From: Kribbella solani | GTDB lineage: Bacteria; Actinomycetota; Actinomycetes; Propionibacteriales; Kribbellaceae | Direction: 5' to 3' | Length of the DNA: 64,000 nt | Assembly (NCBI RefSeq): GCF_014205295.1 | Contig: NZ_JACHNF010000001.1 | Coordinates: 2,666,001-2,730,000, forward strand | Shown here: positions 24,940 to 34,130 of the stretch, piece after piece | How the letters are laid out: each line of letters starts with the position of its first letter | Numbering within the stretch: position 1 is the first letter of the stretch | Program-made: the position numbers and the translations under genes | Notes under the pieces: generated by a model | Database searches by the model: none | Told to the model about the DNA's origin: nothing | Seen by the model: the letters and a program-made list of their open reading frames with translations, nothing else

Positions 24940-25636
24940 CAACGGACTGACGGCGGCGTCGTACACGTCGCTCGGCGGGATCGACCCGTTGGTGGCGGAA
25001 CCGGTGCTGGACGCGCTCGCGGCGGCCGGGATCGCGGCGTACTGCGAGAACCAGTCCGAAGCCCGGACGCCGGAGGAGGCCGCCGAGCCGCCGGTCCGGA
25101 TTCCGGTCGGGTACGAGGTGATCTACGTCGACGCGGAGGCGGTCGAGCAGGCCCGGCCGGTGATCGACCGGAGCACCGAGGACGCGGAGTGGAAGTCGCT
25201 GGTCGAGCAGTTCAACCAGCCGTCCGCGCCCGGACACGACGGCGCCGAGGACCCGGTGCCGCGCTGGCCGGTCAGTGAGGACGTCGACGACAAGTACGAG
25301 CCGCTGATCGACGTACCCGCCGGACTCGCCATCGAGGCCCCGGCCGAGGACGAGGACGAGGAGCCGGCGAAGAAGCCGGCCGACGACCCGCACGACCACT
25401 TCGTCCCACCGGAGCCGCCACGCGGTCCGCGACTGGACTGGATCAGCCGGGCCGCCTGGCTCGGGCTGCTCGGCGGTCCGTTGCTGCTGATCGTCGCCGC
25501 CCTGTTCGACTTCGGGACCGGCCGGATCACCACGCTCGCGGTCGCCGGGTTCATCGGTGGTTTCCTGACCCTGGTGCTGCGGATGAAGGACCGGCTGCCC
25601 CCGGGAAGTGGCGGTGACGACGGCGCGGTCGTCTGA
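24929..25636 (+). CDS. Actinobacterial membrane protein of unknown function
   Basis: 235 aa. The N-terminal part (about 10-80) alternates strands and helices, with EVIYVDAEAVEQARPVI resembling a DUF2007-type fold. An acidic, proline-rich linker (about 110-170) leads to two C-terminal membrane helices (WLGLLGGPLLLIVAALF and TLAVAGFIGGFLTLVL). Starts ATG 24929 or 24932, overlapping the hydrolase stop by 8-11 nt. I do not know a function. Confidence 0.7.
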   Translation: MMRDNGLTAASYTSLGGIDPLVAEPVLDALAAAGIAAYCENQSEARTPEEAAEPPVRIPVGYEVIYVDAEAVEQARPVIDRSTEDAEWKSLVEQFNQPSAPGHDGAEDPVPRWPVSEDVDDKYEPLIDVPAGLAIEAPAEDEDEEPAKKPADDPHDHFVPPEPPRGPRLDWISRAAWLGLLGGPLLLIVAALFDFGTGRITTLAVAGFIGGFLTLVLRMKDRLPPGSGGDDGAVV

Positions 25637-25732
25637 CCCTCGGAACCCTCCGAGTCGCCGCGGCGCTTCTGAGTTAGAGTGCACATCGTCGGACAATCCG
25701 ACGACTGCAGTCCGATAGTTGGGGAGGTACCC

Positions 25733-26962
25733 GTGCAGGTCACCGAGACCGTCGAGATCACCGGCCACCTGATGGACTCCGGGCTGCTGTCCCGGGTCCT
25801 CGACGACATCCGCGGGTACGGCGGCGAGTACACGCTCGACAAGTTCGACCTCGGCTACGACAAGGACGATCCGTCCACCGTCCGGATGACCGTCGGCGCC
25901 GAGGACGAGGAATCGCTGCAGCGGCTGCTGATGCGCATCCAGACCAAGGGCGCGAACCTGGTCGACCCCGGCACGCCGGAGATCACCGAGGTGACCCAGG
26001 ACGGCGTGTTCCCGGACGGGTTCTACTCGACCACGAACCTGCCGACCAGCGTACGGCTCGGCGGCCACTGGGTGCAGGTGCGGAACCCGGAGATGGACTG
26101 CGGCCTGCTCGTCGACGGTGACGTCGTCCGCACCATCCCGATGTCGGACGTACGCGCCGGGATGCGGATCATCACCAGCGCGCAGGGCGTCCGCGTCACG
26201 CCGCCGATCGTGGTGAACACCGAGGAAGGGTTCGGCTTCATGGAGTCGGACGTGTCGTCGGAGAAACCGCAGCGGGTACTGGTCAAGCAGGTCGCGGACG
26301 GGATGCGCGAAGCGAAGGCGAACGGGCAGAAGGTGCTCTGGGTCGGCGGCCCGGGCATCGTCCACACCGGCGCCGCGCCGGCCATGGTCGCGATCGTCGA
26401 AGCCGGGTACGTGGATGTGCTCTTCGCCGGGAACGCACTTGCCACGCACGACATCGAGTCGTCGCTGTACGGCACGTCGCTGGGCGTCGACCTGGCCCGT
26501 GGACGTGGCGTCGAGCATGGTCACGAGCACCACATCCGGGCGATCAACACGATCCGCAAGGCCGGGTCGATCGCGGACGCGGTCCAGCAGGGCGTACTGA
26601 CGTCGGGCGTGATGCACGCGCTGGTACGGAACGGGAAGTCGTTCGTCCTGGTCGGATCGGTGCGCGACGACGGGCCGCTGCCGGACGTGTACACCGACGT
26701 GCTCGAAGGGCAGCGCGCGATGCGGGCCGAGCTGGACGGCGTCGGCTACTGCCTGATGGCCGCGACCATGCTGCACTCGGTTGCTACCGGCAACATTCTG
26801 CCGGCGTCGATTCCGCTGACCTGCGTGGACATCAACCCGGCGACGGTGACCAAACTCGCCGACCGCGGCTCGTCCCAGGCCCGCGGCATCGTCACCGACG
26901 TCGGCCTGTTCGTCGAACACCTGGCCCGCGAGCTGTCCCCGGAGTACGCCGCCGGGAAGTGA
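25733..26962 (+). CDS. TIGR00300-family (LOR/SDH-like) protein, possible ornithine cyclodeaminase
   Basis: 409 aa. The N-terminal domain (ETVEITGHLMDSGLL, IRGYGGEYTLDKFDLGYDK) is the conserved LOR/SDH region; the C-terminal part holds a nucleotide-binding fold (VLWVGGPGIVHTGAAPAM) and TSLGVDLARGRGVEHGHEHH. Archaeal homologues are reported as ornithine cyclodeaminases and cyanobacterial ArgZ/AgrE carry the same C-terminal module, so amino-acid deamination to proline is a reasonable guess. GGGGAGG 5 nt before GTG 25733 fixes the start. Stand-alone arrangement; the neighbours give no pathway context. Confidence 0.7.
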   Translation: MQVTETVEITGHLMDSGLLSRVLDDIRGYGGEYTLDKFDLGYDKDDPSTVRMTVGAEDEESLQRLLMRIQTKGANLVDPGTPEITEVTQDGVFPDGFYSTTNLPTSVRLGGHWVQVRNPEMDCGLLVDGDVVRTIPMSDVRAGMRIITSAQGVRVTPPIVVNTEEGFGFMESDVSSEKPQRVLVKQVADGMREAKANGQKVLWVGGPGIVHTGAAPAMVAIVEAGYVDVLFAGNALATHDIESSLYGTSLGVDLARGRGVEHGHEHHIRAINTIRKAGSIADAVQQGVLTSGVMHALVRNGKSFVLVGSVRDDGPLPDVYTDVLEGQRAMRAELDGVGYCLMAATMLHSVATGNILPASIPLTCVDINPATVTKLADRGSSQARGIVTDVGLFVEHLARELSPEYAAGK

Positions 26963-26980
26963 CCCTGAGAAGTGACCCTG
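26956..26980. repeat. Tandem duplication across a stop codon
   Basis: GAAGTGACCCTG occurs at 26956-26967 and again at 26969-26980; the first copy includes the TGA of the TIGR00300 gene. It looks like a recent 13-bp slippage duplication. Confidence 0.6.
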
Positions 26981-27010
26981 GGTGACCCCGTCGACGGTCA
27001 GGCTAGGCAC

Positions 27011-27433
27011 ATGATCGAGGATTTCGCCACGTTCCTGCGCCGTTTCGAGGAGGCGAACACCGCGTTCGTGAACGGTGACCCGTCGTTGTGGATGCCGTTG
27101 GTGTCACACAGCGAACAGAGCTCGATCTTCGGCGGGTTCGGCGGGCAGGAGATCGGCTGGTCGCAGATCGGGCCGCGGTACGAGTGGGCATCGGAACAGT
27201 TCCGCGAGCTCGGGGCGAAGGTCGAGTTCGAGTACCTGGTGAAGCACGTCGGCGCCGACACCGCGTACACGGTCGCGATCGAACGCTGCACGGTTCAGCA
27301 CCGCACCCAGCCCGAGCCGGTCCCGCACGTACTCCGCGCCACGATGATCTTCCGCCTCGAAGCCGGCACCTGGAAAATCACCCACCGCCACGCCGACCCC
27401 CTCAACCCAAAGTCAGCCCCCTCCGGCCCGTGA
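27011..27433 (+). CDS. SnoaL/NTF2-like (DUF4440-type) protein
   Basis: 140 aa. Compact alpha+beta cone fold: DFATFLRRFEEANTAFVNGD helix, IFGGFGGQEIGWSQIGPRY, then strands ending VLRATMIFRLEAGTWKITHRH. Proteins of this type are small hydrolases/isomerases or ketosteroid-like scaffolds; no specific role. ATG 27011 is chosen (AGGCTAGG just upstream); GTG 26972 is possible but its extension lies in duplicated DNA. Confidence 0.7.
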   Translation: MIEDFATFLRRFEEANTAFVNGDPSLWMPLVSHSEQSSIFGGFGGQEIGWSQIGPRYEWASEQFRELGAKVEFEYLVKHVGADTAYTVAIERCTVQHRTQPEPVPHVLRATMIFRLEAGTWKITHRHADPLNPKSAPSGP

Positions 27434-27554
27434 CGCCGGATGCCCCGTGGCAACGGGCGTCAGGGTCGCGCGGCACACCGGCCGTGCGGTGCACCAGCTC
27501 CCCCACCAGCGACAGCGTCTCGCGCGGGTCGCCGAACGATGAGCAGCGCCGGCG

Positions 27555-28535
27555 TCAGCCGCGGCTCAGGTTGTTGCCTGGACGGTGGGTGTGGCCACGC
27601 GGTGGTCCGGGAGGTGCTTCGCCGCGGCTGTTCGCGGGTTCGTCGTCGCCGCGGCTCTCGGCGGGACCGGACTGGCGGGCGGAGGCGCTTCGGGTCGGGT
27701 TCCGGGCCGTGCGGCCGGCGTCGGCGAGTTGTTGCTCGCGGCGGACGTTCCGGTCGAGGCGGTTGGCGAACTCGCCGACCGCCGCGGCCTCCTGGTCGGG
27801 GCCGGGGATCGCCGGGAAACGCATCTGCCCAGGTACCGGGTTGTGGTGCTTCGCGACGATCACCTCGTCGTACGCGAGGTTCGGATCGATCATGCCGGCA
27901 CCACCGACCGGTACCACCACCAGACTGTGCTGTTCCAGCCCGGAGCTCTGCCCGACAACCACCCCGGACGTCGTACCGTCGGATGTCTCCGCCTGGTAGA
28001 AGTCCGTGCCGTACATCTCGTCCTTTACACAGGACGCCTCGACCGCGGCGATCACGTCCCGCCCCATCGTCGGCCGGTCGAACGTCACCGGCTGACGAGT
28101 GGCCGACTCACCGAGCACCACCGGCCGTACGCCGAGCTCCCGCTCCGAGCCACGCCCAGCCGCCACCGCCGCCTCGCGCTGCAGCTCGGTGCCGTAGTCC
28201 TTCAGCGAACGAACCACGTTCTCCAGATCGACGGCGCCTTGCGGCCGGATCTCCGGTCCAGGCAGCTGGTGCTGCACGGCCAGAACCGACTCATACGTCT
28301 TGTCCCACTCCACGTACGGCCGCGCGAGGTCCTCGGCGAGCACCACGTTGCGCTCGAGATTCCTGGAGGCGCGGCCGACCGTACTGAGGTAGCGGTCGTG
28401 ATAGGCGTCGTCCTGGTAGTGCTCATCGCCGGACTTCTCGCTGACAGCCTTCGACGCGGCGATGAGTTGCGCGCCGGTCAGCGGCGGAACGAGCTTGACC
28501 GTATGCCAGGCGTTGGAGTCGCTCAGGTCGATCAT
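27555..28535 (-). CDS. Hypothetical protein
   Basis: 326 aa, not recognised. A mostly alpha-helical N-terminal half (WHTVKLVPPLTGAQLIAASKAVSEK, RNLERNVVLAEDLARPYVEW; middle to 120) is followed by a beta-rich region about 140-235 (VTFDRPTMGRDVIAAVEASC, GVVVGQSSGLEQHSLVVVPV) and a disordered, Arg/Gly/Pro-rich tail. GAGGAG lies 4 nt before ATG 28535, so it is expressed. No signal peptide or membrane helix. It is divergent from the crotonase gene. Confidence 0.65.
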   Translation of the reverse strand: MIDLSDSNAWHTVKLVPPLTGAQLIAASKAVSEKSGDEHYQDDAYHDRYLSTVGRASRNLERNVVLAEDLARPYVEWDKTYESVLAVQHQLPGPEIRPQGAVDLENVVRSLKDYGTELQREAAVAAGRGSERELGVRPVVLGESATRQPVTFDRPTMGRDVIAAVEASCVKDEMYGTDFYQAETSDGTTSGVVVGQSSGLEQHSLVVVPVGGAGMIDPNLAYDEVIVAKHHNPVPGQMRFPAIPGPDQEAAAVGEFANRLDRNVRREQQLADAGRTARNPTRSASARQSGPAESRGDDEPANSRGEAPPGPPRGHTHRPGNNLSRG

Positions 28536-28634
28536 CGGTCTCCTCGCAGGGGTTTTGGCTCGAGCGCGACGATCCTAGTGACGGAAGGGGTCCAGGGATG
28601 TGGGGCGACGGGTGGTGGGTGTTGGATGGGGCTC

Positions 28635-29387
28635 ATGACCGAACTCGTGCAGCTGGTGGTGGCCGACGGCGTGGCGACGATCACGCTCAACTCGCCGCAC
28701 AACAAGAACGCCCTCTCGCAGCAACTGACCGGTGAGCTGCTCGCGCACCTGGAGACGGCGGGTACGGACGACGCGGTGCGGGTGATCGTGGTGCGGTCCG
28801 CGCTGGAGGTGTTCTGTTCGGGCGCCGACCTGTCCGAGGCGACCACGGTCGGGATGAGCGTCGGCGCGCGGCGGATGGTCGACGTCCAGCGGGCGATCGT
28901 GGCGAACCCGAAGCCGGTGGTCGCGCGGGTCGCCGGTCCCGTCCGCGCCGGTGGGATCGGGATCGTCGCGGCGGCCGACGTCAGCGTGGCCGGTGAGAGC
29001 GCGTCGTTCGCGTTGACGGAGGTCCGGCTGGGGCTCGCGGCGGCGACGATCTCGCTGACCGTACTACCGCGGCTGACCGATCGCGCGGCCGCGTACACGT
29101 TCCTCACCGGCAACGCGTTCGACGCTCTGGAGGCGGCGCGCCTCGGCCTGGTCACGCTCACCGTGCCCGACGCTGAGCTCGGCACCGCCGTCGGTACGGT
29201 GCTGGAATCCCTCCTGAAGGGCGTTCCGCAGGGGTTGCGGGAGACCAAGAAGCTGCTGAACCGTACGCTGCTTGCCGACATCGATGCCCGTGGCAACGAC
29301 CTCGCCGAGCTGTCGGCCGGGCTGTTCGGCTCCCCTGCCGCTCAGGAAGCCATGCTTTCCTTCCTCAATCGGAAGCAGAAAGGCTGA
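28635..29387 (+). CDS. Enoyl-CoA hydratase/isomerase family protein
   Basis: 250 aa crotonase-fold enzyme: ATITLNSPHNKNALSQQL, VFCSGADLSE (oxyanion hole), PVRAGGIGIVAAADVSVAGE and ALTEVRLGLAAATI. It acts on acyl-CoA double bonds, probably in fatty-acid or amino-acid degradation; the exact reaction is open. ATG 28635 (alternative ATG 28626) defines the start, as the frame upstream belongs to no protein. Its end overlaps the convergent phosphatase gene by 23 bp. Confidence 0.82.
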   Translation: MTELVQLVVADGVATITLNSPHNKNALSQQLTGELLAHLETAGTDDAVRVIVVRSALEVFCSGADLSEATTVGMSVGARRMVDVQRAIVANPKPVVARVAGPVRAGGIGIVAAADVSVAGESASFALTEVRLGLAAATISLTVLPRLTDRAAAYTFLTGNAFDALEAARLGLVTLTVPDAELGTAVGTVLESLLKGVPQGLRETKKLLNRTLLADIDARGNDLAELSAGLFGSPAAQEAMLSFLNRKQKG

Positions 29388-30171
29388 GTTCGACCAGCAT
29401 CGGGAGGTGGTCGGAGGCAGCAGCCAGATCCTCGCGGGTGGCCGGGACGTGGCGGAGGCGGGCGGTCAGCGGTGGTAACGCGTTCCGGCTGCTGGTCCGG
29501 GTCGGGCCGGTGCTGAGCAGGGCGCCGTCGATGCGTTTGTACGGGGTGCTGGAGTTGAAGGTCGGGCCGGCGTCGGCGCCGAGGTCGGTCAGGCCTTCCT
29601 CGGCGAGGCGTTTCCAGATCGGGCCGTCGGGTTCTTCGTTCAGGTCGCCGGTCAGTAGGTAGGGCGTGCCGAAGGAGTTGCACAAGCTCAGTATCTGGGC
29701 TAGTTCGTGGATGCGGCCGCGGGGGTGCAGGCCGAGGTGGCAGACGACCACCGCCACGCGGGTCGAGCCGAGGTGTACGACGCCGCCGACCGTGCCGCCG
29801 GGGAGCTGGGTGGCGATGAAGTCGAGCCGGCGGCGGACGAACGGGCGCCAGGTACGGCGGCCGCGGATGCCGGTCAGTTCGATGCCGTCGGCAACCAGGA
29901 TCGCGTTCCGCGCGGACGCCGCCACGTACCGCATCCCGAAGCTCGCCGCCATCGCCCGCCGCTTCCGCCGCGTCCCCCACCAGGTCGGCGCCTCCTGCAC
30001 CAACATCACATCCGGCCGGCACCCCCGAACCACCCGCTCCAACGCAACCCGATCATCCCCCCACCGATGCACGTTGTACGACAAAACCCGAAACCCACCC
30101 CGCGGCTCCACCCGCTCTTTTCCCTTGGGTGTATTTGGCGGCAGCCCTTCCCCCTCGGGTGTTGCTGTCAT
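29365..30171 (-). CDS. Endonuclease/exonuclease/phosphatase (EEP) family protein
   Basis: 268 aa. EEP fold with metal and catalytic motifs: LSYNVHRWGDD, MLVQEAP (metal Glu), VVCHLGLHPRGR, LTGDLNEEPDG (Asp/Asn) and terminal SDHLPMLVEL (Asp/His). May cleave nucleic acid, phospholipid or inositol phosphates. No signal peptide. Its ATG (30169-30171) overlaps the TGA of the ROK kinase upstream (ATGA), so it is made with that kinase. Confidence 0.82.
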   Translation of the reverse strand: MTATPEGEGLPPNTPKGKERVEPRGGFRVLSYNVHRWGDDRVALERVVRGCRPDVMLVQEAPTWWGTRRKRRAMAASFGMRYVAASARNAILVADGIELTGIRGRRTWRPFVRRRLDFIATQLPGGTVGGVVHLGSTRVAVVVCHLGLHPRGRIHELAQILSLCNSFGTPYLLTGDLNEEPDGPIWKRLAEEGLTDLGADAGPTFNSSTPYKRIDGALLSTGPTRTSSRNALPPLTARLRHVPATREDLAAASDHLPMLVELSLSASD

Positions 30172-31310
30172 GCTTCGTTGTCGGCGTTGGCGTCGGCTGG
30201 GTGCAGGTCGGCTTCCTGGGTGGCGGCACGCATGCCCGTACGCCGTCCGGTGCTCTTCCGGGCAGCGCGTTCCGTCCGGGTGGACCGGCCTCGGGCCGCG
30301 GCCGTCTTCGCCGTGACCGCGGTCGTCTTGACCCGGACACGCCGCAACCAGGTCGCCTCCTCGCGGGCCAGATCGGCCGCGCCGACCATCCCGGCCTCGG
30401 GACCGAGCACCGCGCGCACGATCCGCGCCTCCGGCCGGAACCCGCGCCCGGTCAGCGTCCGCTTGAACGCCTCCCGCGCCGGCGCCAGCAGCAACTCACC
30501 CGCGTCCGACACCCCACCACCGATCACGAACGTCCCCGGGTCCAGCGCGGCGGCGAGATTCGCCAGCCCGATCCCGAGCCAGCGCCCGACGTCCTCGAGC
30601 AGCTCGACCGCGACCGGATCGCCGTCCTTCGCCAGCTCGGTCACCATCGGGCCGTTGATGTTCCGCGGGTCACCGTCGGCCGCCCGCATCAGGTTGTGCG
30701 CCACCGGCGACCCGGACAGCGCCAGCTCGCGCGCCTCCCGGGTCAGCGCGTTACCCGACGCGTACTGCTCCCAGCAGCCCCGGTTCCCGCATTCGCACCG
30801 ATGCCCGCCAGGCACCACCTGCATGTGCCCGAACTCGCCCGCGATCCCGAACTTCCCACGCTGCAGCGCGCCGTCGTTCAGGATCGCGCCACCGATGCCG
30901 GTCCCGAGGGTGACACAGACCAGGTGGCTCTCGCCCTGGCCGCCACCGAACCGCCACTCCGACCAGGCGGCCGCGTTCGCGTCGTTCTCGACCACTACCG
31001 GCAGCCCGAGCCGGCGCTCGACCGCGTCCCGGAGCGGTTCGTGCCGCCAGGCGAGGTGCGGCGCGAACAGCACCGACGACCTGGTCCCGTCGACGAACCC
31101 GGCGGCGCCGATCCCGACCGCGATCACGTCGTGCCGGGACTCCAGGTCGTGGACGATCTCGGCGATCGCGTCCTCGGTCTCCTTCGGGTCCTTGGTCGGC
31201 GTGTCCCGGCGCAACCGGTCAAGGATGTTGCCCTCCGGGTCGACCACGCCGGCGGCGACCTTGGTGCCGCCGATGTCGATCCCGATCGTCAAAGCCTGCG
31301 TCAGAGCCAA
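30168..31310 (-). CDS. ROK-family glucokinase with basic C-terminal tail
   Basis: 380 aa. Sugar kinase: ATP motif IGIDIGGTKVAAG, VVENDANAAAWSEW (catalytic Asp), and the ROK zinc motif CECGNRGCWEQYAS, GTGIGGAI. Most like glucokinase. A 55-residue tail after residue 325 is unusually Lys/Arg/Ala/Thr-rich (KTTAVTAKTAAARGRSTR) and absent from the neighbouring paralogue; it may bind nucleic acid or polyphosphate, or be disordered. TTG 31310 is preferred because GAGGAAGG precedes it at about 8 nt. Second of two tandem ROK genes. Confidence 0.8.
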   Translation of the reverse strand: MALTQALTIGIDIGGTKVAAGVVDPEGNILDRLRRDTPTKDPKETEDAIAEIVHDLESRHDVIAVGIGAAGFVDGTRSSVLFAPHLAWRHEPLRDAVERRLGLPVVVENDANAAAWSEWRFGGGQGESHLVCVTLGTGIGGAILNDGALQRGKFGIAGEFGHMQVVPGGHRCECGNRGCWEQYASGNALTREARELALSGSPVAHNLMRAADGDPRNINGPMVTELAKDGDPVAVELLEDVGRWLGIGLANLAAALDPGTFVIGGGVSDAGELLLAPAREAFKRTLTGRGFRPEARIVRAVLGPEAGMVGAADLAREEATWLRRVRVKTTAVTAKTAAARGRSTRTERAARKSTGRRTGMRAATQEADLHPADANADNEA

Positions 31311-31425
31311 GGTTCGACCTTCCTCGCACCACTCCCGGCCCCCGCCGAAACAACCCCAGTATCCCGCGTCACCCTCCGCGACCACAGCACCGCCCGCTCC
31401 CGGGACAGAACCGGGAAGGCGGAGG

Positions 31426-32400
31426 TCACTGGTGGGGCTCCGGGGTGGTGGCGGCTGGGTGGCGGGCCAGGTCGGCGGCGCCGATCAGGCCGGCGTCGTT
31501 GCCGAGTTCGGCGAGGGTGAACTCGGCGTGTGGCCGGTTCGACCTGGCCGGCAGGTTCTTCTCGAACGCTGCCTGCGCCGACTTCATCAGCAGTCCCTTC
31601 GCCGCGCTGACCCCGCCGCCGATGACGATCTGGGTCGGGTCGAACATGGTCGCCAGGCTGGCCAGCCCCTCGCCGAGCCAGCGGCCCAGATCCTCGAGCA
31701 GCTCGACCGCGCACGGGTCGCCGGCCATCGCGGCCTCGGTGATCATCGGTCCGGTCAGTTGCGCCGGGTCGGAGATCCCGCACACGCTCAGCATCTGCGC
31801 GGCCGCCAGCGATCCCGATTCGGCCTGGGCGCGGCCTTCACGGACCAGCGCCGTACCGGACGCGTACTGCTCCAGGCAGCCGCGCGCTCCGCACCCGCAG
31901 CGATGCCCGCCGGGTACGACGCGCATGTGCCCGAGCTCGGCCGCGACACCGTGCGCGCCGCGCAGCAGCTCACCGTCGATCACCACGCCGCCACCGATGC
32001 CCGTACCGACAGTGATGCACACCATGTGCTCGACGTTCTTGGCCGCGCCGAACGCGAACTCGCCCCAGGCGGCCGCGTTCGCGTCGTTCTCGACCACGAC
32101 CGGAACGTTCAGTTTCGCCGCCACCCGGGCGCCCAGCGGCTCGTCCCGCCAGGCCAGGTTCGGCGCGAACAGTACGGTCGAGCGGTCCGCGGAGACGAAC
32201 CCGGCGGCGCCGATCCCGACCGCTTCCACGTCGTGGCCGGCGATCAGTTCGGCGGCCGCGTCGCAGATCGCGTCCGCGGTCGCGTCCACCGAGCTCGCCG
32301 GGGTGTCGCGGTGCGTCCGGACGCCGATCCGGCCGTCCTCGCCGACCACGCCGGCCGCGATCTTCGTACCGCCGACATCGATGCCGATCGTCAGTCCCAT
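31426..32400 (-). CDS. ROK-family glucokinase
   Basis: 324 aa. Full ROK architecture: LTIGIDVGGTKIAAGVV, VVVENDANAAAWGEF, VGTGIGGGVV and zinc site CGCGARGCLEQYASG. Glucose phosphorylation is the most likely role, comparable to the glkA gene that sits near aroH in streptomycetes. It is about 60% like the downstream ROK gene by eye, pointing to a tandem duplication. GAGGA lies 9 nt before ATG 32400; the start overlaps the preceding 138-aa gene by 10 bp. Confidence 0.87.
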   Translation of the reverse strand: MGLTIGIDVGGTKIAAGVVGEDGRIGVRTHRDTPASSVDATADAICDAAAELIAGHDVEAVGIGAAGFVSADRSTVLFAPNLAWRDEPLGARVAAKLNVPVVVENDANAAAWGEFAFGAAKNVEHMVCITVGTGIGGGVVIDGELLRGAHGVAAELGHMRVVPGGHRCGCGARGCLEQYASGTALVREGRAQAESGSLAAAQMLSVCGISDPAQLTGPMITEAAMAGDPCAVELLEDLGRWLGEGLASLATMFDPTQIVIGGGVSAAKGLLMKSAQAAFEKNLPARSNRPHAEFTLAELGNDAGLIGAADLARHPAATTPEPHQ

Positions 32401-32807
32401 GGTTCGGGGTCCTCACTCACGTCGATCCGGTCCACCCGGGACCGGGCCGGTTCCTCGTCTGGTGGCGAGGATCGCGACGCTGCGTCCTCCCGCGCCTGCC
32501 GGGCCGCGTCCGCGGCGGCCTCGAGCAGAGATCTGACCGAGCCCAGGACGTGCGCGGCAGCGGTGGTCAGCTGCTCGATCGTCTCCGGGCTGGTGTTCCG
32601 TACCTTGTGGATGAGCTGACAGACCGGGCACCAGACACAGTCCGGCCCCAGCTTGTGCTCATGCGGGTCCTCGGGCCGGTCCTCCGGCTTGTGGCTGGGC
32701 TCCGGCGGGTCGTCGTGCTCCGCCGGCGCGTCGCTCGCCGCGTTCTGCAGCACCGCGAACAGCTTCGCGGCCTCTTCCGCCAACGAACCCACTGGCTCTT
32801 TACTCAT
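32391..32807 (-). CDS. Conserved actinobacterial protein (DUF5304-like)
   Basis: 138 aa, acidic and Pro/Glu-rich. Contains GPDCVWCPVCQLIHKVR, a short Cys pair motif, flanked by charged disordered regions and a helix (TIEQLTTAAAHVLGSVRSLLEAA). I associate this with DUF5304-type proteins next to ArsA-like ATPases in streptomycetes; function unknown. Its ATG overlaps the ATPase stop (ATGA at 32804-32807) and its end overlaps the ROK start, so the four genes form one coupled run. Confidence 0.7.
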   Translation of the reverse strand: MSKEPVGSLAEEAAKLFAVLQNAASDAPAEHDDPPEPSHKPEDRPEDPHEHKLGPDCVWCPVCQLIHKVRNTSPETIEQLTTAAAHVLGSVRSLLEAAADAARQAREDAASRSSPPDEEPARSRVDRIDVSEDPEPWD

Positions 32808-34123
32808 GGAGCCTTCCCGAGCGCGGCTTCACGGCGGGCCAGCTGTTCGTGGTACTCGGCGGTCAGGCCCTGCGCCAGCTCCTGCGCCGACTCCAGCGGA
32901 CCCGCTCCGCTCGGCACCTCGGCCGCCGGTACGGGACGCGCTGTCTCACGTGGCGCGAACCGGACCTGCAGGCGGCCGTCGTCCAGCCGGGCGCCCGCGA
33001 CCACACCGCGCGCCAGCGCCGCCGGCAGCGGCAGCACCCGCCGGTACGAGCCGACCGTGATGATCAGCTCGTCGCCATGCCGGGCCAGCTCCAGCTCGTC
33101 GGCCGATGCCAAGGGCAACGGCATCGTCAGCGTGTACGTCCGCCCGTCGGTGTCGATGTGCCGGTCGACCCAGAGCGAAGTTTCGTCGGTGGCCCGCGCG
33201 AACGGGTCGTCACCGCCGTACATCTCGACCGCGAACGCGGCCAGCTCCTCGACGCCGACCGGCTCACAGACCCGGTACGGCGACTCCCAGATCGGCAGTG
33301 GGCGGAACGAGTCCGCCACTTCTTCGAGGATGCCGCGCTGCGCGGCGACCCACTGCCGGCGCCAGGTGTCGGCGCCGGCGGCCGGGAACACCCGGTTCGC
33401 CACGACGCCGTCGACGCGGTAGCCGTACAGGGACAGGCGGGTCAGCGACCGCCGCGCCTCGGCCACCACGACCGCCTCCGGCGTCAGCACCAGCCGCACC
33501 GAGGCGTCCGGCCCGGCCAGCAGCGTACGGATGTCGGCGAGATCGTTCTGCAGCCGGCGGAGCGCGTCGAAGACGGTGTCGTCCGGCATCGGGAGACTCG
33601 ACCCGCGGCTCAGGAACGGCCGGAACGTCCGCATCATCTTCCGCTCGGCGTTGAAGATCCGGTCCAGGTACCAGTTCAGGGCCTCGGGCAGCGCGAGCAG
33701 CCGCAGCGTCTCCGCGGTCGGCGCGCAGTCGACCACGATCACGTCCCAGCGGCCGGACCGGACGTGGTCGCGAACCTCGAGCAGCGCGAGCACCTCCGCG
33801 GCGCCGGGCAGTACGGTCAGCTCCTCGGCCTCGATCGGGTCCACCCCGACCATGTGCAGCACCGACCGCAGGTACGCCTGGATGTCGCCCCAGGACCGCT
33901 CGAACTTGCGCTGCGCGTCGATCTGCTGGACGAACAGCAGATCGTCGATCTCGGTCGGCTCCGGCCCGACCTGCGAGTCGAACGCGTCCGACAGCGAATG
34001 CGCCGCGTCCGTCGACAGCACCAGCGTCCGCAACCCCCGCAACGCCGCCAGCGTCGCGGTCCCCGCGGCCGAAGTGGTCTTCCCGACGCCGCCTTTACCC
34101 GTGTACAGCAGAACCCGTGTCAC
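32804..34123 (-). CDS. ArsA/GET3-like anion-transporting ATPase
   Basis: 439 aa. N-terminal deviant Walker A YTGKGGVGKTTSAAG, switch STDAAHSLSDAF, VIVVDCAPTAETLRLL and a C-terminal beta-rich region (Hsp20-like alpha-crystallin shape, LPLASADELELARHGDEL). Single ATPase half, unlike two-domain ArsA. Counterpart of mycobacterial Rv2184c. Probable role is a soluble SIMIBI ATPase in membrane-protein or lipid handling; arsenite transport is unlikely because no ArsB is present. Confidence 0.83.
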   Translation of the reverse strand: MTRVLLYTGKGGVGKTTSAAGTATLAALRGLRTLVLSTDAAHSLSDAFDSQVGPEPTEIDDLLFVQQIDAQRKFERSWGDIQAYLRSVLHMVGVDPIEAEELTVLPGAAEVLALLEVRDHVRSGRWDVIVVDCAPTAETLRLLALPEALNWYLDRIFNAERKMMRTFRPFLSRGSSLPMPDDTVFDALRRLQNDLADIRTLLAGPDASVRLVLTPEAVVVAEARRSLTRLSLYGYRVDGVVANRVFPAAGADTWRRQWVAAQRGILEEVADSFRPLPIWESPYRVCEPVGVEELAAFAVEMYGGDDPFARATDETSLWVDRHIDTDGRTYTLTMPLPLASADELELARHGDELIITVGSYRRVLPLPAALARGVVAGARLDDGRLQVRFAPRETARPVPAAEVPSGAGPLESAQELAQGLTAEYHEQLARREAALGKAP

Positions 34124-34130
34124 CGGACAC

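Noticed and set aside
24893..27010. A 705-codon minus-strand open frame across the hydrolase, membrane and TIGR00300 genes
   Set aside because: Compositionally biased shadow of three supported plus-strand genes.
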